Part shown: positions 1-7,397 of the stretch, one piece after another
Numbering within the stretch: the first letter of the stretch is position 1
Layout of the letters: every line of letters begins with the position of its first letter
NCBI GenBank assembly: GCA_003247135.1
Contig: QKAW01000040.1
Span: 62,001 to 126,000 of the forward strand
Source: Spirochaetales bacterium
GTDB lineage: Bacteria > Spirochaetota > Spirochaetia > DSM-2461
Length of the DNA: 64,000 nucleotides
Direction: 5' to 3'
The notes under the pieces: model-generated
Told to the model about the DNA's origin: nothing
The model's database searches: none
What the model saw: only the letters and a program-made list of their open reading frames with translations
Translations under genes and position numbers: made by a program

Positions 1-1
1 T

Positions 2-406
2 TTTGTGAAGAAATATAATAAAAACAGAAAATATCTTAAATATCCTGCAATTACAGCCCAGGTAGTTGAAGAAGATGAAGAACATTATGGTTGTGCTGGT
101 GGTGGTACAGAAAGGTTTTATATAAATGCCAAAGGTGACGTTCAGCCATGTGAATTTCTAAATATTAGTTTTGGAAATGTGAAGGAAGAGAGTTTTTCTG
201 ATATTTATTCTAGAATGAGAGATGTTTTTAAAACACCAGGTACAAACTGGTTATGTGATAAATACTCATCATCTGTAAATGATAATTTCAAATTAAGTGG
301 TTCTCTCCCTTTAAATTTTAACAAGTCAAAAATGTTGTATTCAAAGTGGGACAGGGGAGATGCTACCCCCTTATTTTATAAAATTGAAAAAGAGTTGTTA
401 AATTAA
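2..406 (+). CDS. Radical SAM/SPASM protein, C-terminal fragment
   Basis: The reading frame is open to the left edge of the window, so this is the 3' end of a longer gene; the GTG at position 5 is only an internal codon. The visible 134 residues have the pattern of a SPASM-type C-terminal domain: a Cys-Ala-Gly-Gly-Gly segment, then FYINAKGDVQPCEF, then GNV with a serine/aspartate helix. This is the usual 'record the cysteine, then name the protein' layout of radical SAM enzymes that modify peptides or small substrates. The substrate cannot be inferred because the catalytic N-terminus lies outside the window. tcdA follows 71 nt downstream in the same direction. Confidence 0.7.
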   Translation, partial: FVKKYNKNRKYLKYPAITAQVVEEDEEHYGCAGGGTERFYINAKGDVQPCEFLNISFGNVKEESFSDIYSRMRDVFKTPGTNWLCDKYSSSVNDNFKLSGSLPLNFNKSKMLYSKWDRGDATPLFYKIEKELLN

Positions 407-477
407 GAGTTTTCTCTTGAAATTCTACCTATTAAGTATGATATAAACTAATATATGTTTTTGAATATGGGGGAGTT

Positions 478-1257
478 TTGGATATTAAATTTAATCGTCT
501 AGTAAGATTGACTGGAGAAGAAGTTTTTAATAACTTGCAAAATATAAAGGTAATTATCTTTGGTGTTGGTGGAGTAGGAAGCTGGTGTGCAGAATCTTTA
601 GTAAGATCCGGAATTGTAAACCTTACTATTGTTGATTCAGATCTTGTTTGTATTACGAATATAAACAGGCAGTTACAGGCAACAACAAAAACTATAGGTC
701 AGGTTAAAGTTGAGACTTTAAAACAGAGACTGCTTGAAATAAATCCAGCCGCAGACATAAATGCTTTAGAAATGATATATAGTCGAGAAACAAGGGATAA
801 ATTTAATTTAGATGAATATGACTATGTTATTGACGCTATTGACTCCTTAAGTTGTAAGGTCGAGCTTATACAACATGCTACATCATCTGATACAGTTCTT
901 TTCTCTTCATTCGGTGCTGCATCTAAAATAGATCCAGGGAGAATTAAGGTAAAACAGATTTGGGAGACTCATGGTTGCCCTCTTGGTAGACTAGTTAGAA
1001 ACAGAATAAAAAAAATGGGTGTTAAAAAGAAATTTTTATGTGTATTTAGCGATGAAGTTCTTCCTACCCATGATTTAAATATTGGCTGTGGTTCCGGGAA
1101 CTGTGTTTGCCCTAAAAAACAGGGGTGTGATGAGATCCACGAGTGGTGCAGTTCAAAAAAGCAGATAAATGGTTCTATAACTCATATAACGGGTATTTTT
1201 GGTTTAACTTTGGCAGGTTTGGTTATTCAGGATATAATGAAAAATACTAAGGTTTAA
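478..1257 (+). CDS. tcdA: tRNA threonylcarbamoyladenosine dehydratase TcdA (CsdL family)
   Basis: This is an E1-like/ThiF-fold enzyme that uses ATP to cyclise t6A37 of tRNA to ct6A. The nucleotide-binding GVGGVGSW motif is at residues 29-36, the acidic D53-x-D55 pair follows, and the NINRQ segment matches ThiF/MoeB/TcdA enzymes. The N-terminal FNRLVRLTG and the C-terminal NGSITHITGIFGLTLAG are typical of TcdA rather than of sulfur-carrier activating enzymes, and no ThiS/MoaD-type carrier is adjacent. Its 259 residues fit the family. The start is TTG behind a GGGGGAG tract with very short spacing, and no better in-frame start is visible. A second ThiF-fold protein at 47.9-48.6 kb belongs to the thiamine operon, so the two are functionally separate. 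Confidence 0.88.
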   Translation: MDIKFNRLVRLTGEEVFNNLQNIKVIIFGVGGVGSWCAESLVRSGIVNLTIVDSDLVCITNINRQLQATTKTIGQVKVETLKQRLLEINPAADINALEMIYSRETRDKFNLDEYDYVIDAIDSLSCKVELIQHATSSDTVLFSSFGAASKIDPGRIKVKQIWETHGCPLGRLVRNRIKKMGVKKKFLCVFSDEVLPTHDLNIGCGSGNCVCPKKQGCDEIHEWCSSKKQINGSITHITGIFGLTLAGLVIQDIMKNTKV

Positions 1258-1286
1258 AAAAAGCTCACCTGATGGTGAGCTTTTTT
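1256..1286. terminator. Bidirectional intrinsic terminator between tcdA and glnN
   Basis: The stem GCTCACC (1263-1269), loop TGAT and GGTGAGC (1274-1280) is flanked by an A-run on the left and a T-run on the right. It can therefore terminate both tcdA (plus) and glnN (minus), which converge here. Confidence 0.9.
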
Positions 1287-1304
1287 AGTTTTTAGATTAT
1301 CTAA

Positions 1305-3416
1305 TTAAAGTTTAAATAGAAGATCTTCATAAGAAGGGAATGGCCACATATCTCTATCTGTCATCACTTCTAATGCATCAACAAACTTTCTAACTTCTTT
1401 CATACATGATATAACATTTTTAGAGTAAAGTGTTGCTTGTTTTAATAAATCTTCCTCATCCTGAGCTTTAGCTAATTCTGTTTTTAATGACTCAACAGCT
1501 GTAAATACAGCAGCAAGATTATCACTTAAATCAGCAATTAACTTTTCTTGACCAGTTGTGTTAGCTTTAGGTAAAACTGATTTTAGCTCGATAACTGATG
1601 AAGTTAATGATGAAATATACTCAGATACTGCTGGAACGATGTATCTTGTTGCCATTTCAACATTTAAATTCGCCTCAATATTAATTTGCTGTGAATATTG
1701 CTCAAGGTAAATATTTTGTCTTGACTCAAGCTCCGCTTTTGTAAGAACTTTATGTTTTTCAAAAAGTTTTACAGCATAATCTTTTGTATATTCAGGAACA
1801 GCATCAACAGTTGTCTTTAAGTTTGCAAGTCCTCTTTTTTCAGCTTCTGGAATCCACTCTGCACCGTAACCATTACCATCAAAGATAATTCTGTTATGAT
1901 TTGTGTAACAATCTTTTACAATGTTAGCAACTTCTTTATTTACATCTGAAGCATTTGCTAATCTCTCTGCATAGTTTGTTAAAATATCTGCAACAATTGT
2001 ATTTAATACAACGTTTGGACCAGCTATAGACTGGCTTGAAGCTACCATTCTAAATTCGAACTTATTTATTGTAAATGCGAAAGGAGAAGTTCTGTTTCGA
2101 TCTGTTGCATCTTTAGGAAGTGCTGGAAGAGCACTAACACCCATTTCGAATTTATCACCTTTCTTGTTATTGATTGTCTCACCTTTAGATATTTTTTCGA
2201 TAATGTTAGTCAACTCTTTACCAAGGTAAATAGATATAACAGCAGGAGGTGCTTCATGCCCACCTAATCTATGGTCATTACCAGCACTTGCAGCACTTGC
2301 TCGTAAAAGTGGAGAATAAGTATCTACCGCTTCAATTATTGCAGAAAGGAAAACAAGGAACTGAGTATTTTGTTGTGGGTCTGACCCTGGAGAAAGAAGG
2401 TTAATCCCTGTATCTGTAGCTAAAGACCAGTTATTGTGTTTACCTGAACCATTAACACCAGCAAATGGTTTTTCATGCAATAAACAAACCATACCATGTC
2501 TGTTTGCAACTCTTTTCATAGTCTCCATTGTTAATTGGTTTCTATCTGTAGCTATGTTAGCAGAGTCGTAGATAGGTGCTAGTTCAAACTGGTTTGGTGC
2601 AACTTCGTTGTGTTGTGTTTTTGCACTTATACCAAGTTTCCATAACTCATGGTTTAACTCTTTCATATAGCTTGCTACTCTATCTTTAATAACTCCAAAA
2701 TAGTGGTCGCTTAACTCTTGTCCTTTTGATGGCATTGCACCAAATACAGTTCTACCTGCTAACATTAGATCAGGTCTTTTTTCAAAAAACTCTTTATCAA
2801 CTAAAAAGTACTCTTGCTCAGGACCAACAGATGCAGTAACTTTTGTAGCAGTTGTGTCACCTAATGCACTTAAAACTTTTAAAGAAGCAGTGTTTACAGC
2901 TTCCATAGATTTTAGTAGAGGAACTTTTTTGTCCAGAGCTTCACCTGTATATGAGAAGAATGCTGTAGGAATACAAAGAGTAATTCCTGTTTGATCCTCT
3001 TTTAAGAAAGCTGGAGAAGATACATCCCAAGCAGTATAACCTCTTGCTTCATAGGTATCTCTTAAACCTCCGTTAGGGAATGATGATGCATCTGGTTCAC
3101 CTTTAATAAGTTCTTTACCAGAGAATTCCATCATAATTGATCCATCTGAATCCGGATCAATAAAAGAGTCATGTTTTTCAGCTGTTGTTCCAGTTAATGG
3201 TTGAAACCAGTGAGAAAAGTGAGTTGCACCTTTGGAAATTGCCCAGTCTTTCATAGCTGTTGCAACAACATCAGCAGTCTCTTTACTTAATTCCATCTCA
3301 CCTTTTTCTACCATTAACATCTCTTTGTAGATAGTTTTTGGTAGTTTTTCTTTCATTACGCTTTTACTGAAACAGTTAGAACCGTACATCTCTTCTAAAT
3401 TAACATTGTTACTCAT
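1305..3416 (-). CDS. glnN: Type III glutamine synthetase GlnN
   Basis: ATP-dependent synthesis of glutamine from glutamate and ammonia, in the cytoplasm. At 703 residues it has the length of the GSIII (GlnN) family, not the ~450-residue GSI. Visible catalytic-core segments are PEQEYFLVD (metal-binding glutamate strand), QHNEVAPNQFELAPIY, HEKPFAGVNGSGKHNNWS (ammonia/metal and ATP site) and the GSIII-type NDHRLGGHEAPPAVIS. The ATG has GGGAG-type Shine-Dalgarno spacing. Transcription is probably sigma-54 dependent: an exact -24/-12 element lies at 3473-3490 and palindromic putative activator sites lie further upstream. It is downstream of, and collinear with, amtB-glnK and the NifA-like regulator, completing an uptake-sensing-assimilation module. 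Confidence 0.96.
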   Translation of the reverse strand: MSNNVNLEEMYGSNCFSKSVMKEKLPKTIYKEMLMVEKGEMELSKETADVVATAMKDWAISKGATHFSHWFQPLTGTTAEKHDSFIDPDSDGSIMMEFSGKELIKGEPDASSFPNGGLRDTYEARGYTAWDVSSPAFLKEDQTGITLCIPTAFFSYTGEALDKKVPLLKSMEAVNTASLKVLSALGDTTATKVTASVGPEQEYFLVDKEFFEKRPDLMLAGRTVFGAMPSKGQELSDHYFGVIKDRVASYMKELNHELWKLGISAKTQHNEVAPNQFELAPIYDSANIATDRNQLTMETMKRVANRHGMVCLLHEKPFAGVNGSGKHNNWSLATDTGINLLSPGSDPQQNTQFLVFLSAIIEAVDTYSPLLRASAASAGNDHRLGGHEAPPAVISIYLGKELTNIIEKISKGETINNKKGDKFEMGVSALPALPKDATDRNRTSPFAFTINKFEFRMVASSQSIAGPNVVLNTIVADILTNYAERLANASDVNKEVANIVKDCYTNHNRIIFDGNGYGAEWIPEAEKRGLANLKTTVDAVPEYTKDYAVKLFEKHKVLTKAELESRQNIYLEQYSQQINIEANLNVEMATRYIVPAVSEYISSLTSSVIELKSVLPKANTTGQEKLIADLSDNLAAVFTAVESLKTELAKAQDEEDLLKQATLYSKNVISCMKEVRKFVDALEVMTDRDMWPFPSYEDLLFKL

Positions 3417-3472
3417 ATCCTACTCCCAAATAAATATTTGATTTAAGTTTTATTTCATTATTTAGCCATAAT

Positions 3473-3490
3473 AAGCATTTTTCATGCCAA
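3473..3490 (-). promoter_or_regulatory. Sigma-54 (-24/-12) promoter of glnN
   Basis: Read on the minus strand the sequence is TTGGCATGAAAAATGCTT. The invariant GG (-25/-24) and GC (-13/-12) are exactly 12 bp apart, as RpoN requires. The predicted start is near 3463, giving a leader of about 46 nt that includes the glnN ribosome binding site. Confidence 0.8.
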
Positions 3491-3609
3491 TTGGCAGTTT
3501 TCTTTATCATATTTTAATGCTTCAATTTTAATTTATTATATAATAATAAGTTAGAGTTGTTGCAATAAACAAAATATACTGTTTTTGTTTAAACAATATA
3601 ATAGTTGTC

Positions 3610-3623
3610 ATACATATTTGTAA
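3610..3623. promoter_or_regulatory. Putative activator site 1 (glnN side, weak copy)
   Basis: ATACATATTTGTAA keeps the TACA-N4-TGTA core of the motif but lacks the outer C/G pair. Its centre is about 129 bp upstream of the glnN -24 box. Confidence 0.4.
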
Positions 3624-3649
3624 GTTTTTATTAAATATTCAGTAAAACC

Positions 3650-3663
3650 CTACAAATATGTAG
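3650..3663. promoter_or_regulatory. Putative activator site 2 (glnN side)
   Basis: CTACAAATATGTAG is an inverted repeat CTACA-N4-TGTAG. Its centre lies about 169 bp upstream of the glnN -24 box and 40 bp (about four helical turns) from site 1. Confidence 0.6.
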
Positions 3664-3710
3664 TTATGTGTTGTTTCAATATGTGTTTTTACAAACCTGC
3701 TATGTAAATA

Positions 3711-3724
3711 CTACATTAATGTAG
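3711..3724. promoter_or_regulatory. Putative activator site 3 (glnN side, perfect palindrome)
   Basis: CTACATTAATGTAG is a perfect 14-bp palindrome, about 230 bp upstream of the glnN -24 box and just past the stop codon of the NifA-like regulator. Two close relatives of it sit upstream of amtB. Confidence 0.6.
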
Positions 3725-3737
3725 TAAATTTGTAAAA

Positions 3738-5360
3738 CTACTTATTTAAAAAGTGTGAATTTTGTAATCCATATTTAACGACTCTTGTTCCTATTTGTCG
3801 TTCTGTTATACCTAAACTTCTTGCAGCAGCAGCTCTATTCCCTTTAGTATTTTTTAACGTTTCAATTAACATCTCTTTTTCAAGAGCCTCAACAGCTTCC
3901 TGAAGGGTAGAAGTATTTTGTGTTCCAGAAGATTCTGCAGATTGAAGACTTGGAGGGAGATGATAAGCATGTATAACATCATCCGAACTTAAAAGAACAG
4001 CTCTTTCTATACTGTTTTCAAGTTCCCTAACATTTCCTGGCCAGTGATAAGAAGTAAACAGCTCTATTGCTCCAGATGATATTCTTTTTACATTCTTGTT
4101 GTTCTTTTTATTATACTTCTCAATAAAGTGGTCACAGAGGGAAATAATATCTGTTTTTCTCTCTCTAATAGGAGGAATTATAATTGGAAATACATTTAAT
4201 CTATAAAAGAGATCCTCTCTAAATGAGCCTTTCTCTATCTCCTCTTCAAGATTTCTGTTTGTAGCAGTAATTATACGAACATCCACTTTAATCAAGTTAG
4301 AACCACCAACACGCTCAATTTCTCTCTCTTGTAAAACCCGTAAAAGTTTTACTTGTATCATAGGTGATAACTCTCCAATCTCATCAAGAAAAATTGTTCC
4401 ACCATCAGCTAGTTCAAATCTACCTTTTCGACTGTTTAATGCTCCGGTAAATGCTCCTTTCTCATGTCCAAATAGTTCACTCTCTATAAGGTTTTCAGGT
4501 AAAGCTGCACAGTTAACTTTTATAAATGGTTTGGATGCCCTTAAAGAGTTGTAATGAATCGCATGAGCTACCAGCTCTTTCCCTGTTCCACTCTCACCTC
4601 TAATAAGAACAGTCGCTTCACTTTTGGATACTTGATTTATTAATGTAAAAACATCCTGCATCGCCTGTGATGATCCTATCATATTATCAGGTTTATATGA
4701 TGCTTGAAGCTGCTTATGTAGTCTTTTATTCTCATCTAGTAATCGTTGATTCTTTTCAACAATCTTCTGTCTGTTGTGTAAATGCTTTGCAATCATAGAG
4801 CACATTATTGATAAAAGCTTTAAATCTTCATCAATATCTTCAAGGTTTTCATAAATTTTATCCATGCTAAAAGCACCAATTGTTTCATGTCCATGAATTA
4901 CTGGTACACAGATAAATGATACTCTGTTATTTCCCTGTATTCTTCTCTGTTTTGTTTTATCTAAAAAATCATTGGACTCTTTTAGGTCTTTAACAACAAT
5001 TGGTGATCCTGATTGAATTACTTTTCCTGTAATTCCTTCACCAGGTTTGTAGGTCGTTTTTCTCTGTTGTGTTTCGGTTAAGTGAACAGAGGTCTCAATA
5101 GATATTTCATTTGTTTCACGATTTAGTAAAACAAGAGTTCCATGCTTCATTGATAATCGGTCATTGAGTTTGTCCAGAATTGGAGAAATAATTTCATGTA
5201 AATCTCTACTTTCATCCAATGTCTGGCTTATTTCAAAGAGTAGTGTTAGTTCTTCAATTTTTTGTCTGTAATGAGTCGATTTAATAGGCATAGTAGTAAT
5301 TATGTGATTTTGTGGAAATAATTTCAATATCAGTGAATTAATAGGTGGTGCTTTATGCAT
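3738..5360 (-). CDS. NifA-like sigma-54-dependent transcriptional activator
   Basis: This is an enhancer-binding protein of 540 residues in three parts. A GAF domain spans about residues 35-195. An AAA+ domain has Walker A GESGTGKE (255-262), the sigma-54-contacting GAFTGA loop (302-307) and Walker B-type DEIGEL (326-331). A Fis-type helix-turn-helix lies near 505-532 ([17 protein letters not shown]). A GAF-AAA-HTH layout without a receiver domain is that of NifA. NifA activity is often tuned by PII proteins, and glnK lies immediately upstream. No nif genes are in the window, so its visible likely targets are amtB-glnK and glnN, both preceded by sigma-54 promoters and shared palindromes. The ATG at 5360 has AAGGA six bases upstream, better than the later MPIKST methionine. 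Only 64 nt, mostly occupied by a terminator hairpin, separate it from glnK, so expression may depend on read-through. Confidence 0.9.
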   Translation of the reverse strand: MHKAPPINSLILKLFPQNHIITTMPIKSTHYRQKIEELTLLFEISQTLDESRDLHEIISPILDKLNDRLSMKHGTLVLLNRETNEISIETSVHLTETQQRKTTYKPGEGITGKVIQSGSPIVVKDLKESNDFLDKTKQRRIQGNNRVSFICVPVIHGHETIGAFSMDKIYENLEDIDEDLKLLSIMCSMIAKHLHNRQKIVEKNQRLLDENKRLHKQLQASYKPDNMIGSSQAMQDVFTLINQVSKSEATVLIRGESGTGKELVAHAIHYNSLRASKPFIKVNCAALPENLIESELFGHEKGAFTGALNSRKGRFELADGGTIFLDEIGELSPMIQVKLLRVLQEREIERVGGSNLIKVDVRIITATNRNLEEEIEKGSFREDLFYRLNVFPIIIPPIRERKTDIISLCDHFIEKYNKKNNKNVKRISSGAIELFTSYHWPGNVRELENSIERAVLLSSDDVIHAYHLPPSLQSAESSGTQNTSTLQEAVEALEKEMLIETLKNTKGNRAAAARSLGITERQIGTRVVKYGLQNSHFLNK

Positions 5361-5373
5361 AGAATATCCTTAT

Positions 5374-5408
5374 AAAATAACCTTCCCTAATGAGGGAAGG
5401 TTATTTTT
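5374..5408 (-). terminator. Intrinsic terminator or attenuator between glnK and the nifA-like gene
   Basis: AAAATAACCTTCCCT (5374-5388) pairs with its exact complement at 5393-5407 around a 4-nt loop, with T-rich flanks on both strands. On the minus strand the ribosome binding site of the regulator follows directly, so the hairpin probably sets the glnK:regulator transcript ratio rather than separating two independent units. Confidence 0.8.
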
Positions 5409-5424
5409 GTGTTAAAAAAAGTAT

Positions 5425-5766
5425 TTAACCGATTGCTTCTTCGCCAGTTTCACCGCTTCGGATTCTAATAGTCTCCTCAATAGGTAATATAAATATTTTT
5501 CCATCACCTATTGCCCCTGTTCTGGCTCCACGAATAATTGCATCAGTAGTCTTTTTTACAAAACTATCATTAACTGCAATTTCAATTCGCATTTTATCTA
5601 AAAGGTTTACTTCAGTTTCTACACCTCTGTATGATTCCGTAAAACCCTTCTGTTGACCGCATCCCTTAGAGTTTGTAACTGATATTTTATGAATACCATC
5701 TTTAAATAACTCCTGTTTCACATCATTTAACTTATATGGTTGTATATATGCTATTATCAATTTCAT
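5425..5766 (-). CDS. glnK: PII nitrogen-signal protein GlnK
   Basis: A trimeric PII sensor of 2-oxoglutarate and ATP/ADP that docks on AmtB and other targets. Its 113 residues are full length. The T-loop is [17 protein letters not shown] and the B-loop contains [11 protein letters not shown]. The residue at the uridylylation position 51 is threonine, not tyrosine, and position 49 is valine rather than the serine phosphorylated in cyanobacteria. Neither classical T-loop modification is therefore possible at the usual residue, and control is probably by ligand binding alone. It lies 15 nt after amtB in the standard amtB-glnK pair with its own AAGGAG ribosome binding site. Confidence 0.95.
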   Translation of the reverse strand: MKLIIAYIQPYKLNDVKQELFKDGIHKISVTNSKGCGQQKGFTESYRGVETEVNLLDKMRIEIAVNDSFVKKTTDAIIRGARTGAIGDGKIFILPIEETIRIRSGETGEEAIG

Positions 5767-5781
5767 TATTAGCTCCTTCTA

Positions 5782-7095
5782 CTATACGTTATGGAATATT
5801 TGGAATCCAGGATATGACTCAGAACCATGTTCTTCCATATCAAGACCTTTAATCTCTTCATGATCTTTAACTCTTAATCCAATAGTCTTTTTAATAATTA
5901 GGAATAGAATACCTGAAGTTATAGTAACCCATAAAAATCCAGTTAAAACACCTAGAGCCTGAACACCAAGTAGACCTGCTCCTCCACCATAAAATAGACC
6001 CACTAAACCGTCGTCTGGTTTGTTAGCAAAAAGACCAACTGCAATTGTTCCAAATGCACCACACACTCCGTGTACAGATATAGCACCTACTGGATCATCA
6101 ATATGTAATTTTTTATCTATGAAATTAACAGAGAATACAACAATTATACCTGCTAATAACCCAATTATTATAGCCGCACCTGGTGTTACTGCCCATGTTC
6201 CAGCTGTTATACCTACTAGACCTGCTAATGCACCGTTTAATGACATTGATACGTCTGGTTTTCCCATTGAAATCCACATTGTAAACATTGCAGCTATTGC
6301 ACCTGCAGATGCCGCTAATGTAGTTGTAATAGCAACATGTGCTATAGATAAATCTGTTCCAGATAATGTAGATCCACAGTTAAATCCAAACCAACCGAAC
6401 CATAATATGAATACACCAAGTGCAGCTAATGGAAGATTGTGTCCAGGTATAGCTTTAACTTCGACCTTACCATCTTTTTTAATATATTTTCCAATTCTTG
6501 GTCCAAGAATAATTGCTCCCATTAAAGCAGCCCAACCACCAACTGAGTGAACAATTGTTGATCCTGCAAAATCATGGAATCCAAGTTCATTTAAGAAACC
6601 ACCACCCCAGGTAAAGCTACCAAATACAGGGTAAATAAGTCCTGAAATTACAACAGAGTATACAAGGTATGCATTGAATTTTGTTCTTTCAGCCATAGCA
6701 CCTGATACTATTGTTGCTGCTGTTGCAGCAAAAACTACCTGAAATATCCAGTCTCTTAGCACTGATGAGTCTTCAGAAAACAAAAAGAGGTTACTTCCAA
6801 ATCCACCGTATGACGCACCATACATAATTGCCCAACCTACGGCCCAGAAGATTAAAGAACCTCCTGCGAAATCCATAAGGTTTTTCATAATGATGTTACC
6901 AGCATTTTTTGGTCTTGTTAAACCGATCTCTACCATAGCAAATCCTGCTTGCATAAAGAATACTAATGCTGCGGCTAAAGTTAGCCAAATCATGTCCATA
7001 GAAGATAATAAAAGTTCAATAGAACTTGCATCATCTGCGAATGCTGAAGTTCCTATACCCAGCAACAAAAAAATTGGTAAAATAATTTTTTTCAT
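5782..7095 (-). CDS. amtB: Ammonium transporter AmtB
   Basis: An inner-membrane ammonium channel of 437 residues. An N-terminal signal peptide (MKKIILPIFLLLGIG...AFA) precedes about 11 hydrophobic segments. Family signatures are AALVFFMQAGFAMVEIG near the N-terminus, STIVHSVGGWAALMGA with the conserved Asp-Phe-Ala-Gly before it, and DDPVGAISVHGVCGAFGT with the pore-lining histidine. The C-terminal cytoplasmic tail that binds GlnK is present. The start has GGAGG five bases upstream. The promoter is an almost ideal sigma-54 element at 7121-7137. First gene of the amtB-glnK-(nifA-like) transcript. Confidence 0.96.
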   Translation of the reverse strand: MKKIILPIFLLLGIGTSAFADDASSIELLLSSMDMIWLTLAAALVFFMQAGFAMVEIGLTRPKNAGNIIMKNLMDFAGGSLIFWAVGWAIMYGASYGGFGSNLFLFSEDSSVLRDWIFQVVFAATAATIVSGAMAERTKFNAYLVYSVVISGLIYPVFGSFTWGGGFLNELGFHDFAGSTIVHSVGGWAALMGAIILGPRIGKYIKKDGKVEVKAIPGHNLPLAALGVFILWFGWFGFNCGSTLSGTDLSIAHVAITTTLAASAGAIAAMFTMWISMGKPDVSMSLNGALAGLVGITAGTWAVTPGAAIIIGLLAGIIVVFSVNFIDKKLHIDDPVGAISVHGVCGAFGTIAVGLFANKPDDGLVGLFYGGGAGLLGVQALGVLTGFLWVTITSGILFLIIKKTIGLRVKDHEEIKGLDMEEHGSESYPGFQIFHNV

Positions 7096-7120
7096 AATTT
7101 CCTCCGTGATACAAACTATA

Positions 7121-7137
7121 AAGCAAGTAGCGTGCCA
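7121..7137 (-). promoter_or_regulatory. Sigma-54 (-24/-12) promoter of amtB
   Basis: The minus strand reads TGGCACGCTACTTGCTT, which matches the RpoN consensus TGGCACG-N4-TTGCW at every conserved position. The predicted start is near 7111, leaving a short leader that just includes the ribosome binding site. Confidence 0.92.
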
Positions 7138-7271
7138 TCTTGTTAGAATTCATGGTTTTTCTAAGAGGTTTTTTTTGTTTAATTCTTTATTATGTAAGAA
7201 ATTATATTTTTACTTCTTTTTGATTTGCGAAATTTGTGTTTAAAAGTTTAGGCAAAGATAAATTTTTGATA

Positions 7272-7285
7272 TTACATTTATGTAG
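7272..7285. promoter_or_regulatory. Putative activator site 1 (amtB side)
   Basis: TTACATTTATGTAG differs from the perfect glnN-side palindrome at two positions. Its centre is about 142 bp upstream of the amtB -24 box, a normal distance for an enhancer-binding protein. Confidence 0.6.
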
Positions 7286-7301
7286 CTGGAATATTAACTT
7301 G

Positions 7302-7315
7302 GTACAATAATGTAG
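7302..7315. promoter_or_regulatory. Putative activator site 2 (amtB side)
   Basis: GTACAATAATGTAG shares the TACA....TGTAG pattern. It is spaced 30 bp (about three helical turns) from site 1 and centred about 172 bp upstream of the -24 box. Confidence 0.6.
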
Positions 7316-7330
7316 TTTTATATGAGGTTT

Positions 7331-7374
7331 TCCAGTAACGGTATCTGGACGTTTAATGGAATACCGTTACTGGA
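7331..7374. repeat. Nested inverted repeat in the amtB upstream region
   Basis: A perfect 14-bp stem (TCCAGTAACGGTAT at 7331-7344 with its complement at 7361-7374) surrounds a 16-nt loop. A second, overlapping inverted repeat TCCAG-N9-CTGGA (7331-7349) is nested at the left. It lies 24 bp past the stop codon of the Maf-type gene. There is no T-run on the minus strand, so it does not look like that gene's terminator. With the sigma-54 promoter and two activator sites, it is all I see in the 302-bp gap 7096-7397. Confidence 0.65.
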
Positions 7375-7397
7375 TATACAGAATTTTACGGAAGATG

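Larger units (their letters stand above)
3417..3737. other. glnN upstream regulatory region (no gene)
   Basis: These 321 bp between glnN and the regulator gene contain no convincing ORF. They hold the sigma-54 promoter (3473-3490), three CTACA-N4-TGTAG-type sites (3610-3623, 3650-3663, 3711-3724), and a perfect 12-bp palindrome TTGTTTAAACAA (3585-3596) between promoter and sites that could bind another protein or be chance in AT-rich DNA. Confidence 0.7.

Noticed and set aside
5-7. GTG as the start of the first gene
   Set aside because: No Shine-Dalgarno can be seen, the frame is open upstream, and a SPASM domain needs a catalytic N-terminal part.
3585-3596. Perfect palindrome TTGTTTAAACAA as a regulator site
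   Set aside because: Single copy, in very AT-rich DNA, no partner elsewhere; recorded only in the region description.
3738-5360. Regulator as true NifA for nitrogen fixation
   Set aside because: No nif genes are in the window and the visible targets are ammonium assimilation genes; only NifA-like can be supported.
6020-6550. Long open frame on the plus strand opposite amtB
   Set aside because: Low-complexity Ala/Pro/Ile composition is the mirror of the amtB hydrophobic helices; no ribosome binding site and it lies wholly inside a certain gene.
7331-7374. Inverted repeat as the terminator of the Maf-type gene
   Set aside because: No T-run follows the stem on the minus strand; kept instead as an unexplained repeat.
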